A DNA stretch of 64,000 bases from the NCBI RefSeq assembly GCF_033115175.1, contig NC_084844.1:76574531-76638530 (forward strand), read 5' to 3'. This document shows, in pieces, positions 11,750 through 22,934 of the stretch; the stretch's first letter is position 1; each line of letters opens with the position of its first letter. The notes under the pieces were generated by a model. That model was not told the DNA's origin. It saw nothing but the letters and a program-made list of their open reading frames with translations, and made no database searches. The position numbers were made by a program, and so were the translations under genes. The stretch is from Lepus europaeus (taxonomy: Eukaryota; Chordata; Mammalia; Lagomorpha; Leporidae).

Positions 11750-12955
11750 AAACACTGTAGTTGATTTAATTAAAAGACGGAAATCCTTTAGGATCTTTAC
11801 ACCACCCACCTGGGACTGTATTCGTCTTCCTTTGCACCAAGTCATTTTTCTCTTCGTATTGTTACATATTATACATAATTGGTGATGATCCTCTAATAAT
11901 TCAGAGACCATGTCTTATTTTTCTATTAGATTTCAGAATTCATAGCTAGTGTGAAGTGATGTGTGACACCCAGTGTTTTCAGATGTAAACTGAAGGCACC
12001 TTTGAGTAGGTGCTCTTACTGTATAGTGTTGTTCTGGCTGTTTTTAGCTTAACCTAGAAGCAGACAGATGTTTGTGCATAAAACGGACTGCAGAAACCTG
12101 TTGCATATCTTCCTTTACCATGATTGCAAACTGCACTGATAAAACCTGTAGATGCCCTGAGCTAAACTTAACTTCAGTTCAGGAGTCTGAATGCCATTCA
12201 CTCTGTTAAAAGTATGTTAGAAATGACTTGTAAAATACTGTGTTTTCTATCCTTATTTAAGCCAAGACAATTTACTAACATGTATTTTTCAAATTCCTAA
12301 AATACTTCAATTCTGAATGTTATAAATTCATTTTATAACGTTGTTTAATAGTTAACATTATGTAAATTTCAAACTCTTCTTGCCCTAAGTAATTGATGAA
12401 CTGTTTCTTTAGATAGAAAATGTATTGTGTTTTTACATATATGGTGACATCTAATACGTATAGTATATATTATTTATGCATGTATTTAAAATGCATAAAG
12501 AACCATACCCAGATTATTTTAGTGCCTAGTTTACATTACTTATTGATATACCTCTAAAATTACAGCTGTATTCTAGACACTTACTGTTAGTTAAATTATT
12601 ACTCAAACAAATGAAATGTGTTAGCTTAAAACATTTTTAGATATTGGTACAGTTTGATCATTTAAAGCTCCTTAGGTAAAGTATGATTGAAAAACATCCT
12701 GAGCATTCTTGTTACAATTATGGCTGCCTGACAACTTAGTTCAAAATCAGAATAGCAATGAAAAGCATCATAGTAAACTCCCTTGCACCCTTTATTGTTA
12801 TTTTTGGGCAACACTACACATAAGTTCTGGTGAATGTATTGTCATTATGCTTATTTAAATCCTTGATAAAATCATTACTTATTTTGCTTACCTAGAAATT
12901 AGATTCAGAGGTAAAACAGCGTTTGTTTGTAATTATTAGTTGGTATTCTCTTGTG
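11750..12955. other. No recognised feature
   Basis: AT-rich unique DNA with no SINE, L1 or coding similarity that I can see. Confidence 0.4.
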
Positions 12956-12959
12956 TCAC

Positions 12960-13383
12960 CAGATGTGTTATGGGAAATGGGGAGAGTACCACTCAGAGAC
13001 TGAATTTGGGTAAAACTTTATTGATGAGTTGCAGACTGATTGGCCAGGGACATAGTACATAATTGGGAGCCACACTGTGTTGCTGGTTCCCTGTCTAGCA
13101 AGACTTATATGGGGCAAAACCAAAATGTAGGTGGCAGGGTTCGGTTACAATTTTCTGGTGTAATAAGTAGAGGTTTTCAACTATGTTTGCATGAGCTAAT
13201 GACATTTCTTGGAATTGGCAAGGTTACAGAGGAACTGGCTGTCTTTCAGCTAGGATGTGGTTAGGCAATAGGACATTTCACAGGGTACATGCAACATAGA
13301 ATTTTTTTAACTGCATGGGTGAGGGTAGGTCACTTCTTGGTCATAAGTATTCAACATGGCATTTGTCCTGCTCTCTCTAACAT
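12960..13383 (-). mobile_element. Solo LTR-like element (endogenous retrovirus remnant)
   Basis: Read on the minus strand, it starts TGTTAGAGAGAGCAGG. It carries a TATA-like CATATAAG (plus positions about 13105-13112), about 90 bp further an AATAAAG poly(A) signal (plus 13016-13023), and then a short U5-like end. This U3-R-U5 order and spacing is that of an LTR. No internal retroviral genes flank it, so it is a solo LTR. Family and exact 3' boundary are not determined. Confidence 0.55.
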
Positions 13384-13544
13384 ATGTTTATATCATGTAA
13401 CAGCTTAGATGAAATATGGAGCTTTCTGTCTGTCTTTGATTTCTCCTGGTTACCAGTATTAATCCCCTCCAAATGTTTCACACAAATGAAAACTCTACGG
13501 GGTGTAGCCCATTGTATGTACAATTTTCCAGAATTACAAGTTCT

Positions 13545-13885
13545 GTCCTCAGCTCCCGGGCAGCCCTAGAGAGCTGGTGCAGGCGGCATGGAGGGTCACG
13601 TGCTCTCAGCCCGCGTCTGGGCCTGCGGGAGAAGGCCCTGCATCTCTGGTCCGGGGCGCAGAGTCCCCGCTGAGGGTCCCCGGCAGTGCCCCATCTGCAC
13701 AGGCTCTGCCTTGGGCCACCTCAGCCCCAGCTGCCCATGCCAAGGCTGGTGCGGGATGTTTCGGCCAAGACTCTTAGCGCTCCTGGGTTCGGGTGTTCGC
13801 TGGCGCCCCGCGACCAGGCAGGGAGCACGAAGACTCCTGCACCCTCAGTCCGAGGACACAGACACCCTGTGGCAGCCCCGTCGCA
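13545..13885. other. GC-rich block of unknown role
   Basis: A sharply bounded GC-rich segment. Plus-strand frames of 60-100 codons are open, including one starting at the ATG at 13757 and running to 13893, but no family is recognisable and the only candidate donor (CAG|GTTCTG) is weak. Confidence 0.35.
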
Positions 13886-13914
13886 GGTTCTGATCCTTGT
13901 CATTTGTTAGGAGG

Positions 13915-14100
13915 AACACATGATATATTTAGTAATATACAGTGTTTTCGTAACTAAATGTTGAAATGTGTATTTAAAAATTAGACTATTAAATTTCTAT
14001 CAGTAAGGACATATATTTTACATTGGGGCATTGATAAGTGTTTTTATAGTTTCTTCAGTAAATTTATTTTTATTCTATACAATTTAAACTGATAGGTGTG
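13915..14100 (+). repeat. Diverged duplicate, copy 1 of 2
   Basis: Shares ordered blocks with 16590-16745: GTAACTAAATGTTGAAAT/ATAACTAAACTTTGAAAT, then GGCATTGATAAG/GGCATTGATTAG, then TAGTTTCTTCAGTAAA/AAGTTTCTTTAGTAAA and TTTTTATTCTA. Both copies lie just downstream of a GC-rich block. Confidence 0.6.
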
Positions 14101-14315
14101 AATTTGTTCTAACTTTTATTTGATGAATATTCCCATTTCTTAAGTAAATATTTTTTCTAGATGTTTGATAGTATTGCAGGAGACATGAATACTTTTTGTT
14201 ATTTCTGTTTTCTCATGTTTTAAATCACTGAACTTTTGACAGATCTATTGTAAGTTAGCAATTAAAACATAAATATTTGGGTAAACCTCTAAGGTGTATT
14301 AGAAGTTCAGTAATT

Positions 14316-14653
14316 TTTTTTTTTTTGACAGGCAGAGTGGATAGTGAGAGAGAGACAGAGAGAAAGGTCTTCCTTTTGCCGTTGGTTCACCCTCCAATGG
14401 CCGCCGCGGTAGGCGCGCTGCGGCCGGCGCACCGCGCTGATCCGATGGCAGGAGCCAGGTGCTTCTCCTGGTCTCCCATGGGGTGCAGGGCCTAAGCACT
14501 TGGGCCATCCTCCACTGCACTCCCTGGCCACAGCAGAGAGCTGGCCTGGAAGAGGGGCAACCGGGACAGGATCGGTGCCCCGACCGGGACTAGAACCCGG
14601 TGTGCCGGCGCCGCAAGGCGGAGGATTAGCCTAGTTAGCCGCGGCGCCGGCCA
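14316..14653 (-). mobile_element. CSINE, full length, young
   Basis: Poly(T)-GACAGGCAGAGTGG tail to GGCGCCGGCC head with CpGs largely intact. It is flanked by a CAGTAATTTTTTTT duplication. A second SINE abuts it directly. Confidence 0.92.
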
Positions 14654-14654
14654 G

Positions 14655-14945
14655 TAATTTTTTTTTTTTTTTTTTTTTTGCTTTCCTTCTGATTTATTTG
14701 AAACGTAGTCAAAGCTAGAGAAAGGGAGAGAGCGCGCCCATCCGCTGGGTCACTTCCCAAAAGGCCGGCGCTGGGCCAGGCTGAAGCCAGGAGTCTGGAG
14801 TTCCATCCAGGTCCCCCACGCGGGTGCAGGGCCCCCGCACTTGAGCCCTCACCGCTGCTCCCAAGGTGCGCATGCGCAGGGAGCTGGGCCCGGAACACAG
14901 TCTGACCCGGGATGCCCTGGTCTCAATCCCAGTACCAAACACGGC
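14655..14945 (-). mobile_element. CSINE variant, minus strand
   Basis: A poly(T) run of about 22 bases followed by TTTGAAACGTAGTCAAAG, CTGGGTCACTTCCCAAAAGG and GGTGCAGGGCCCC. It is CpG-rich but differs from the two commoner flavours in its 3' end and in the 5' half. Confidence 0.75.
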
Positions 14946-15356
14946 CCCTAGGTCCCCGCAGGACGAGGCACCCAGCGTCTCAGGTCAGAGCTCAGCGGCC
15001 TAGCCTGAGAGGGGAGCGCTGTGTGCGGGACCCCAGGGCAGGCTGGGAGGACGCCCGCTCCCCCCATCAGATCCTGGGTTCCAGCTCCAGCTCTGCTCCG
15101 GACTCCAGCTGCAGGGGTGGCTTGGGCACTCCGGGCCAGCATGGGGAGACCCCGATGGAGCTCCCGCCCCAGCACTGCGGGCCTGGGGAGTGACTGGGAA
15201 GGGAGCTGGGTCTGACTTCCGCCCCAGCACTGTGTCTTCCATGGCACAGCTGTGGACCCCAGTTCCCCCGCTGCTGTCAGCAACATGGCTCTGCCGAGGG
15301 GAGGGGGACATGGAGCAGCCCACCGTGACCCCTGGGCCTCTGGCTGTTCACCTCAG
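14946..15356. other. GC-rich DNA with a candidate splice donor
   Basis: GC-rich sequence ending in CACCTCAG|GTAAAG (donor at 15357), preceded by open frames starting at ATGs 15252, 15285 and 15310. No similarity is recognised, so this is only a potential exon. Confidence 0.3.
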
Positions 15357-15519
15357 GTAAAGGGCGGGGCAGGGGCAGGGCAGGGTGGGCGGGAGGCAGG
15401 GCGGGGCGGGCGGGGGCCGGGCATGGGCAGGGCTGGCGGGGGCGGGGACTGCTCGCCCAGGTTCTCCCCCTGCTGGCCCACTCTGGGCCTTCCCTGGGCC
15501 CCGGGGCTCCGCAGCCGCC

Positions 15520-15590
15520 ACCACCACAAACGTCCATCACCAACACCATCAACACCATCATCATCATCACCACCAATACCGTGAACACCG
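15520..15590. repeat. (CAC/CAT)n trinucleotide-like repeat
   Basis: Imperfect CACCATCAACACC and CATCATCATCACC units over about 70 bp. Confidence 0.85.
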
Positions 15591-15644
15591 ACACCATAGC
15601 GCTCGCCAGACCCGTCCTGCGGGGGCCCGAGGGGCTGCAACACG

Positions 15645-15960
15645 GCCCCCACCCCAGAAACCCCGCCCCTCCCCAGTGCCCCCGCCCCTCCCCAACCCGA
15701 GGCCCCTCCCCAACGCCCCGCGGCCCCTCCCCAGAGCCCCCACCCCTCCCCAGCGCCCCCACCCCTCCCCAGCGCCCACAACCCCCTCCCCAACGCCCCG
15801 CGGCCCCTCCCCAGCGCCCCCACCCCTCCCCAGCGCCCACAACCCCCTCCCCAGAGCCCCCCGCCCCTCCCCAGCGCCCCCACCCCTCCCCAGCGCCCAC
15901 AACCCCCTCCCCAGCGCCCACAACCCCCTCCCCAGAGCCCCCGCCCCTCCCCCTTCCCCA
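15645..15960. repeat. Pyrimidine-rich minisatellite
   Basis: Imperfect units of about 15-20 bp of the form CCCCTCCCCAGCGCCC, alternating with CACAACCCCCTCCCCAG, more than 15 in tandem. Higher-order blocks recur (for example 15735-15800 versus 15800-15860). This composition explains the long proline-rich and glycine-rich frames on the two strands. Confidence 0.9.
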
Positions 15961-16100
15961 GCGCCCGCGCCCCCTCCTCCGAGCCCCGGGCCTCGCCCGA
16001 GCGGAGACCCCCGGATCCCCGAGGCCCGCGGGGGAGGCCCGGGCCGGGCTCGGCCGCCATGACCGCCCCCCCCCCCCCCGACCCGCTGCCCCGCGCAGCT

Positions 16101-16210
16101 GCGTCGTCAGCAGCCTGGAGTCCTGGTGCCCGAGGACTGCGGGATCCTGTACCTGAAGGGCGCCACGCCGGCGCAGGATCCGGCCTCGGGGCTCAGGACG
16201 CGCTACCAGG
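16101..16210 (+). other. Candidate exon of unknown gene
   Basis: A strong poly(C) tract and GCGCAG acceptor at about 16098-16100 precede an open stretch ending in CTACCAG|GTGACA. The phase-0 frame reads on without stop (it includes GVLVPEDCGILYLKG). I do not recognise the peptide and no partner exon is certain, so it may be a chance ORF in CpG-rich DNA. Confidence 0.25.
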
Positions 16211-16589
16211 TGACAGACAGGAGCTGAGGGCGCGGCCGGGGCCTCGCGGTGCTCCGCGCTCGGTCCGCCGGCCCCTCAGCTGCCCTTGGCTGTGGACGCG
16301 GCCCCGGCCCGCCCCTGCCGCCCTACAATCTGTTTCTGGCCACTGCCTGCCACACCTGCTTTCTGTTCATCTCCGCCTCCTCAGTGTCTGGCAGGTGGAG
16401 ACATGGGAGCTGGAAAACCTTCCGGGCCTGTTCTCTCCTGAGTTTGTCTTGGGCTGTCCCGGTTGTTAGCATGGAGACTTGGTCACCAACAGAAAACTCC
16501 CTTTTATGAAAATGCTAGCGTGTAACTAAATGGTTTATGCATTTTAGGATTTTCTGTCAGTTTTATAATTTTTTTGAAGAACGAATGAT

Positions 16590-16745
16590 CTGTTTAATCA
16601 TGGGAAACTATTATTTCATAACTAAACTTTGAAATATATATTTTGATAACTTTTACTTAATATATATTATTTTGGCATTGATTAGCATTTTAAGTTTCTT
16701 TAGTAAAAGTATTTTTATTCTACCAAATCTGCTTTCTGTTCATCT
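16590..16745 (+). repeat. Diverged duplicate, copy 2 of 2
   Basis: Partner of 13915-14100. The segment CTGCTTTCTGTTCATCTC also occurs twice locally (about 16350 and 16730), so the neighbourhood has been duplicated more than once. Confidence 0.6.
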
Positions 16746-17114
16746 CTGCCTCCTCAATTTCTGTAAGTGTATAAATTTATATATATAGTATATGTATCAA
16801 TGTATAAATGTATAATTTTTTATAAATGTATAAATTTTTAAGGAAAAACCTGTATTATACTTCATTTATTCTTCTTAGTAATTACATTGATAGCATTACA
16901 CTATTATTATGCAAATTAGGAGTACTGTTGGTTTATATCGTGGCTTCAAGGTGAGTATTTTTCCTAAAAGAAGTACAGAAGATAATTTAGGGAAGGGGCA
17001 AGGGGACATTTTATTGTTGGCTAATAGACTGCAGAGAACTTTTACACAGCTGTTTAACTGAGACGTTGCTTTGCAATCTCCATTATTTTACTGTGTTTTT
17101 AAAATTTTTTCCAG

Positions 17115-17185
17115 GAGATTCTAATAAAAATGGAAGAAGAAGCAAGTTCTGCTTTGGACTCTGAAGAGACTTTTAATTCTTGTAG
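17115..17185 (+). pseudogene. TBC1D5: TBC1D5 pseudogene exon A
   Basis: Acceptor TTTTTTCCAG (17105-17114), donor GTAGGG (17186). In the TBC1D5 frame it encodes DSNKNGRR, then a one-base insertion shifts the frame, after which the parental LDSEGTFNSYR is recognisable as LDSEETFNSCR. Length is 71 nt where 70 would keep frame. Confidence 0.88.
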
Positions 17186-18222
17186 GTAGGGAGTAAATAC
17201 AGAGATATATAATATTACAGGATAATGTATAAGATCCAATATCTTAGAGGAGTCTAATCTTAGAATAGCAAGGAATTAGGACTTGTGCTTTTAAAATGTG
17301 ATAATATTTAAATAGTACTGATATGTGATTATCTGCAGAAATAATGAGTATCAGAAAATGTAATAACCCAAATTCTTGTGAATGAGCTTACATCAGATAT
17401 CTGTTGCTCTCCTATCCTACAGTACACTAATTAGGACAATGTACATGTAGTATTAACCTTCATTATAATCTGCTTTTTGTTTTTCCCATATATATTTTAC
17501 AGTACTAAAGACTTCTCTCAGAGTACCTAAGAAAGGTTAAAATGCAAATGTGATTGAATTAAGAGCTGTTTGTTAATGCCCTTTTAGGGCTCTTCAGCCA
17601 ATAGGAAGGTTACAGCTCAAACAGGAAAGGATTCAGTTGGCAGGGCAACACTGCTGTTAAATGGTTTTATAGTATTTAAAGTGTGAAATTAATATTTTTC
17701 TACCCAGTAGGCAGCAGCTCTTATAATGTAATAAGCTTAATTGTAAATTTGGCACTTGGGTTAAACGTAGAATTCATAGAAGCACAGTGCTGGTGCATAT
17801 TTTCTTATTAATATTAATAGACAAAACCTAGAAAAATGTAGCAGTGTCACATTAAAATAGCCACAGAATTATTGGTAAAATTTGCTTCAGAAGATGAAAA
17901 TTATTTTTCTGTTGCCATTATAGCTCTTTTAAACTAGCTAGTAGCAGGTTATTAAAAAATACATAAATTTTCCAGTGTTCAGAAGTCCTTTTGTGTAACA
18001 ACTATTTAAACTGCCTCAGAAATCCTAACCTTTCTTCATAATCAGACAGCTCAGGCCTTAAGCCTACCACTGACATACTAGAGCTTATGTCTAGGGTAAT
18101 GAGTTAGTTTCTCATCTGTAAAAAGGGCATTATATTGTCTGATCTGCTTCCTTCCCACAACTTTTAAATACTGGGGTAAAACATGTAAAACAAAGCCTCT
18201 TGAAAATCTAAATGCAGAGCAT
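17186..18222. other. Pseudogene intron, unique DNA with a MIR trace
   Basis: AT-rich intronic sequence. Around 18085-18180 the text GTTTCTCATCTGTAAAAAGG matches a MIR tail. Nothing else recognised. Confidence 0.5.
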
Positions 18223-18224
18223 GT

Positions 18225-18541
18225 TCCACGGCTCCCTAGTCTAATCCTCCGCCTGTGGCGCTGGCACCCCAGGTTCTAGTCCCTGTTGAGGCGCTGATTC
18301 TGTCCCGGTTGCTCCTCTTCCAGTCCAGCTCTGCTGTGGCCCAGGAAGGCAGTGGAGGATGGCCCAAGTGCTTGGGCTCTGCACCCACGTGGGAGACCAG
18401 GAGGGGGCACCTGGCTCCTGGCTTTGGATCAGCGCAGTGTGCTGGCCTTAGCGGTCCTTTGGGGGGTGAACCAATGGAAGGAAGACCTTTTTCTCTGTCT
18501 CTCTCACTGTCTAATTCTGCCTGTCCAAAAAAAAAAAAAAA
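18225..18541 (+). mobile_element. CSINE, near full length
   Basis: Contains GGTTCTAGTCCCTGTTGAGG (tRNA B-box region) and GAGGATGGCCCAAGTGCTTG, and ends in CTGCCTGTCC plus about 15 A. Confidence 0.9.
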
Positions 18542-18544
18542 GTG

Positions 18545-20045
18545 CTATCTGGAACTATAACAAATAAATTATGGAACTTAAATCTGTGGACACTAACTAC
18601 AGCTTCATATGTCTAATACTCACAGATTTATTTTTATGGCCTATGAGGTTTTACAATGATTTGTATTTCTTAGTGGTTTTCTTCATTGATTCAGATAGGT
18701 AGAAAACAAATGGATTTAACTCTTGAGACACTTGTAGGGGGTTATATGATGCCTGAATGGTTTTAGGCCACAGCTTGCTTTGGAAGTGTTGATTTAAATT
18801 TAAGTATTTGGCTTCCAACTAATTTGCAGTGATGTGTTATGAGAATATATTATTAGTTTTATGCAATACATCTTACAGGTTTTACAGACCAATGTTACAT
18901 GTTTTTTGTCAAATTACATGTGAGAGAACACTGCCAGATGTGAAGGAAGAGAGAGAGTGTCCTGTGTGTGCTGCAGTGGATGTTTAACTTAGGGAATGGA
19001 GCACACATGGCCACATGGTGGAAGGACTATGGTTTCTCCATCCTCCCCTCCTCTTCCCAAGGGCAACTGACCTTCTCCTCTCCAAAACAGGTGAGCCCTT
19101 GCCATCACATATCACTGCAGACTAATACATTAATCTGTCTAGCTGCAGTACCAGCTGCTTGCATGTTTTTAGTTATCTTAGTAGATGGTATAACAGTGAC
19201 CTATGAAATAAATTGAAGGTGAACATATTTAACTTTCCTTTTATTATCCTATGTTTCCCAAAATCTTTTTGATTAGATTATAACTTTCTACAAAAGTGCC
19301 TAGGAAGTCTGTTTTGTTTCTGATTCATGTAATGCTTTTTTTAAGGTTTTTAAAGTATAATGTCATAGTGCACAGTATAGAAAATAATTTAATTTCTGTC
19401 TCATTTATTGATAGATTTTAGTCTGTTTATATAGTCAAAAAGCCATAGTAAACTTACCTTATTAGGCAATTAAGTTAGATGGAACTCAGACCAATTATTT
19501 GGCATTCTCTGAGAAACTCAAAATACTCCTTTATCTTGGCATTGCAGAAATGGCATAGTATAGAATGCAAATTATTGTATCTTGCTCTAAAATAAATTTT
19601 AAATTATATTTAACTCTTCTCTAGGTTCTTATATATGGTAGTTGATCACCAAGTTTACTCTATTTTTTAATTTAATTTAACTTGGCATCATTGATGAGTA
19701 TATTTTCCCAAGCTGTGCTGTTAGGAAAAAATGTATTATTCTTTGATTTTTGACAAAGGGATAATTTTGAAGCAATAATCTTTAAATGTGATGTTGACTT
19801 TAAGAGACACACAAAATAATAAAAACTAATGATATTCAATTATAAGTCTTAGCCAATGTTCTATTATAATAATTTAGCTAGGGAACCTGATGCTGAATCT
19901 AAGAAAATAAAAAAGTTCCTGAATGCAAGAAAATCATGAAATACTTCTAAGTGTCTTTAGATAATAAATCCTACAACTGATATAGTAGGGTGACTGGAGA
20001 CTTAATTCTTAAGACATGATATTTGTGAGTCCTGTTTCTTTTTTT
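18545..20045. other. No recognised feature
   Basis: AT-rich unique intronic DNA. An 82-codon frame at 18968-19216 has no recognisable similarity. Confidence 0.4.
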
Positions 20046-20061
20046 TTAAAAATGTATTCAT

Positions 20062-20386
20062 GGCCGGCGTCATGGCTTAACAGGCTAATCCTCCGCCTTG
20101 TGGCGCCGGCACACCAGGTTCTAGTCCCGGTTGGGGTGCTGGATTCTATCCCGGTTGTCCCTCTTCCAGGCCAGCTCTCTGCTATGGCCCGGGAAGGCAG
20201 TGGAGGATGGCCCAAGTGCTTGGGCCCTGTACCCGCATGGGAGACCAGGAGAAGCACCTGGCTCCTGGCTTCAGATCAGCGCGATGAGCCGGCCACAGCG
20301 GCCATTGGAGGGTGAACCAACGGCAAAGGAAGACCTTTCTCTCTGTCTCTCTCTCTCTCACTATCCACTCTGCCTGTCAAAAAAAA
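20062..20386 (+). mobile_element. CSINE, full length
   Basis: Starts GGCCGGCGTCATGGCTTAAC and ends CTGCCTGTC plus poly(A). The flanks AAAAATGTATTCATG / AAAAATGTATTCGTA are a target-site duplication. Confidence 0.93.
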
Positions 20387-20477
20387 ATGTATTCGTACTT
20401 TCTGACAGGTGTTTTACTCTGAAGAAATACTAATTTCATATTTCAAAAGAACTTTAATTGAAGAATAAAAGGAGTGT

Positions 20478-20505
20478 TTCTCTCTCTCTCTCTCTCTCTC
20501 TCTCG

Positions 20506-20551
<46 letters not shown>
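20478..20551. repeat. (TC)n(TA)n compound microsatellite
   Basis: About 27 bp of TC followed by about 45 bp of TA. Confidence 0.95.
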
Positions 20552-20552
<1 letters not shown>

Positions 20553-21327
20553 TTTCTAAGGAAAGACAGTAAAAGGCACTTGGCTTCAAATAGTGGTGGT
20601 CTAATTCCTTATATTGAAGAGAGCTTCCAAAGTCACTTCCCTTTCTCAATTTGTTCTGTTCTCCATATCACTGAGACAGAGACTAACTTGGTAAAATGTC
20701 TTTTTATTATTATTCTATTAAAATATTTTTATTAGCATGCAATACTTTTGTGGTACAGTATTTCAGTACATATACAAAGCATACATCAATCAAACCAGGA
20801 AAATAGCTTTTCTATGTCCTTAGCTTTGTTCTGGTAGCTACTAGTTGCTCTCTCCCGGTTCTTTGTGCAGTGTATAATACATTATTGTGAGCTGCAGTGG
20901 AACAGGAGCACTGTGCTGTGAACACTGGAACCAGTGCCTTCTGTCTGTGTTTGGTGCCTGTTATCCAGTCTCCTTCCATTCTCTCTCGCCACACCCTTCC
21001 CAACCTCACTGTGGTTTTGATTTACATGTCCCTGAAGGCTAGTGATATTGAACATTTCTTCATGCTTTTGTTTTCTTTTTGTGTTTCTTCTCCAGAGAAA
21101 TATCTATTCAGATACTTTGCCTGTTTGGTAACTGGATTTGTGTTTTTGTGGTCTTTGGGGTTCTGTATATGTTCTGAGTCATAGTCCTTTGTTAGATGCA
21201 CAGCTTGTAACTGTTTTCTGTCAGCTGTGCTTTGTTCCTTTTGCTGTACAGAAGCTTCTTAGTTTGGGATGATGATCACATTTGTATGTTTCTCCTTTCC
21301 TCTCTGCTCTTAGGGTCTTAGGGTCTT

Positions 21328-21676
21328 TTTTTTTTTTTTTTTTTTTTGACAGGCAGAGTGGATAGTGAGAGAGAGAGACAGAGAGAAAGGTCTTCCTTTG
21401 CCGTTGGTTCACCCTCCAATGGCCGCCACAGCTGGTGCGCTGCAGCCGGTGCACCATGCTGATCCGATGGCAGGAGCCAGCTGCTTCTCCTGGTCTCCCA
21501 TGGGGTGCAGGGCCCGAATACTTGGGCCATCCTCCACTGCACTCCCTGGCCACAGCAGAGAGCTGGCCTGGAAGAGGGGCAACCGGGACAGAATCCAGCA
21601 CCCTGACTGGGACTAGAACCCAGTGTGCTGGCGCCGCTAGGCGGAGGATTAGCCCAGTGAGCCGCGGCACCAGCCC
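21328..21676 (-). mobile_element. CSINE inside L1, full length
   Basis: Poly(T)-GACAGGCAGAGTGG to GAGCCGCGGCACCAGCC. The host L1 text CTTAGGGTCTTTTT is duplicated on both sides. Confidence 0.94.
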
Positions 21677-21837
21677 TTAGGGTCTTTTTCAAAAAAATTT
21701 AATGTTTGCCAGTGTTTTCCCCCAGTGGTTTCATAATTTCAGGACTTACATTTATATATCTTTTCCATTATGAGTTGATTTTAGATTACGGTGGGAGGCA
21801 TGGGATGAAATTTTGGATTCTGGGTATGGATTTTCTA

Positions 21838-22158
21838 TTTTAAAGTTTTATTTATTTTTACGTGAAATACAGAGTTATAGAGAGGCAGAGGGAGAGAGAG
21901 GTCTTTCATCTGCTGGTTCACTCCCCAGATGGCCACAATGGCCAGAGCTGCACCGATCAAAAGCCAGGAGCCAGGAGCTTCTTCCAGGTCTCCCACATGG
22001 GTGCAGGGGCCCAAGAATTTGGGCCATCTTCTTCTGCTTTTCCAGGACACAGGAGAGAGCTGGATCAGAAGTGCAGCAGCCAGGACTGGAACCAGCGCCC
22101 ATATGGGATGCCGGCACTGTAGGTGGTGGCTTTACCTGCTAAGCCACAGTACTGGCCC
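21838..22158 (-). mobile_element. CSINE inside L1, second insertion
   Basis: Other CSINE flavour (CATCTGCTGGTTCACTCCCC, CACATGGGTGCAGGGGCCC). Flanked by GGGTATGGATTTT / GGGTATGGATCTTT. Confidence 0.93.
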
Positions 22159-22694
22159 CATGGGTATGGATCTTTAGATTTAGATTTCCCAGCACCATTT
22201 ATGGAAGAGACTGTCCTTTCTCTGGTATGAGTTTTGGTAGATTTATCAAAGAGCAATTAACTGTAGGTATGTAGATTAATTTTTGAGATCTCTATTCTGT
22301 TCCAATAGTCTGTATTTCTGTTTTTATGCTGATACCATACTATTTTGATTACAGTAACTCTATAATATGTCTTGAAATCTGATGTTGTGATGCCTCCAAC
22401 TTTGTTGTTCAAGATATCTTTATGTATTTGGGTTCTTTTAAAGTGCTTCTATATAAATTTTAGGATTGTTTTTTCTAGTTCTGTGAATAATGTCTTTATT
22501 ATTTTGGTGGTAATTATATTGAAGCTGTGAATTGCTTCAGGTAACATGGACTTGTACTAGTATTAATTTTTCTAATCTGTGTACAGAGAAGAACTTTGTG
22601 TTTTCTTTTGTCTTCTTCACATTCTTTCATCAGTGTTTTGCAATTTTCATTGTAGATATCTTTCATGCCCTTGGTTAAATTTATTCTGGGTGAT

Positions 22695-22930
22695 GGGAGA
22701 GCAGATCTTGGCCTCACTGTTAAATTGTTAAGACTCTTCATGTCCCATTTGGAGTGCCTGGGTTCAATACCCGATTTCACTACTTACTCCAGCTTCCTGC
22801 TAATCCAGACCCTCAGAGGCAATGGTAATGACTCAAGTAATTTGCCTTCCATTTCTGGGACCTGTGTTGCGTTCTTAGATTTTAGGCCTGACCTAACCCT
22901 TTTTGTTGTGGGCATTTAGAGATTGAACCC
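22695..22930 (+). mobile_element. Old CSINE, 5' portion
   Basis: Degraded SINE text (TGGAGTGCCTGGGTTCAATA, CCAGCTTCCTGCTAATCCAG). It is followed by a younger SINE. Confidence 0.6.
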
Positions 22931-22934
22931 AGGA

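Larger units (their letters stand above)
20705..22690 (-). mobile_element. Old L1, minus strand, with nested SINEs
   Basis: Continuous inverted L1 text: 3'UTR at 20705-20980 (including TTGTGGTACAGTATTTCAGT and AATACATTATTGTGAGCTGC), then the ORF2 C-terminal side (TGGTTTTGATTTACATGTCC), resuming after each insertion (AGCACCATTTATGGAAGAGA). Two CSINEs split it at 21328 and 21838. Many stops. Confidence 0.82.

Noticed and set aside
11013-11750. A 245-codon plus-strand ORF and long opposing ORFs
   Set aside because: Overlapping long frames on both strands are expected in very GC-rich DNA. The peptides are low-complexity and unrecognisable.
15277-16062. Proline-rich and glycine-rich ORFs of more than 200 codons on both strands
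   Set aside because: They are translations of the CCCCTCCCCAGCGCCC minisatellite.
15285-17185. A three-exon gene joining 15285-15356, 16101-16210 and 17115-17185 in one continuous frame
   Set aside because: The third exon is explained by TBC1D5 in a different frame (DSNKNGRR then LDSEETFNSC after a one-base insertion). Its apparent phase match to the GC-rich candidates is coincidental.
21221-21670. Recurrent peptides of 60-150 residues with WPKCLGP, GDQEKHLAP or RPGEAPGS motifs throughout the window
   Set aside because: They are chance frames of the CSINE repeat and recur at every full-length copy on both strands.
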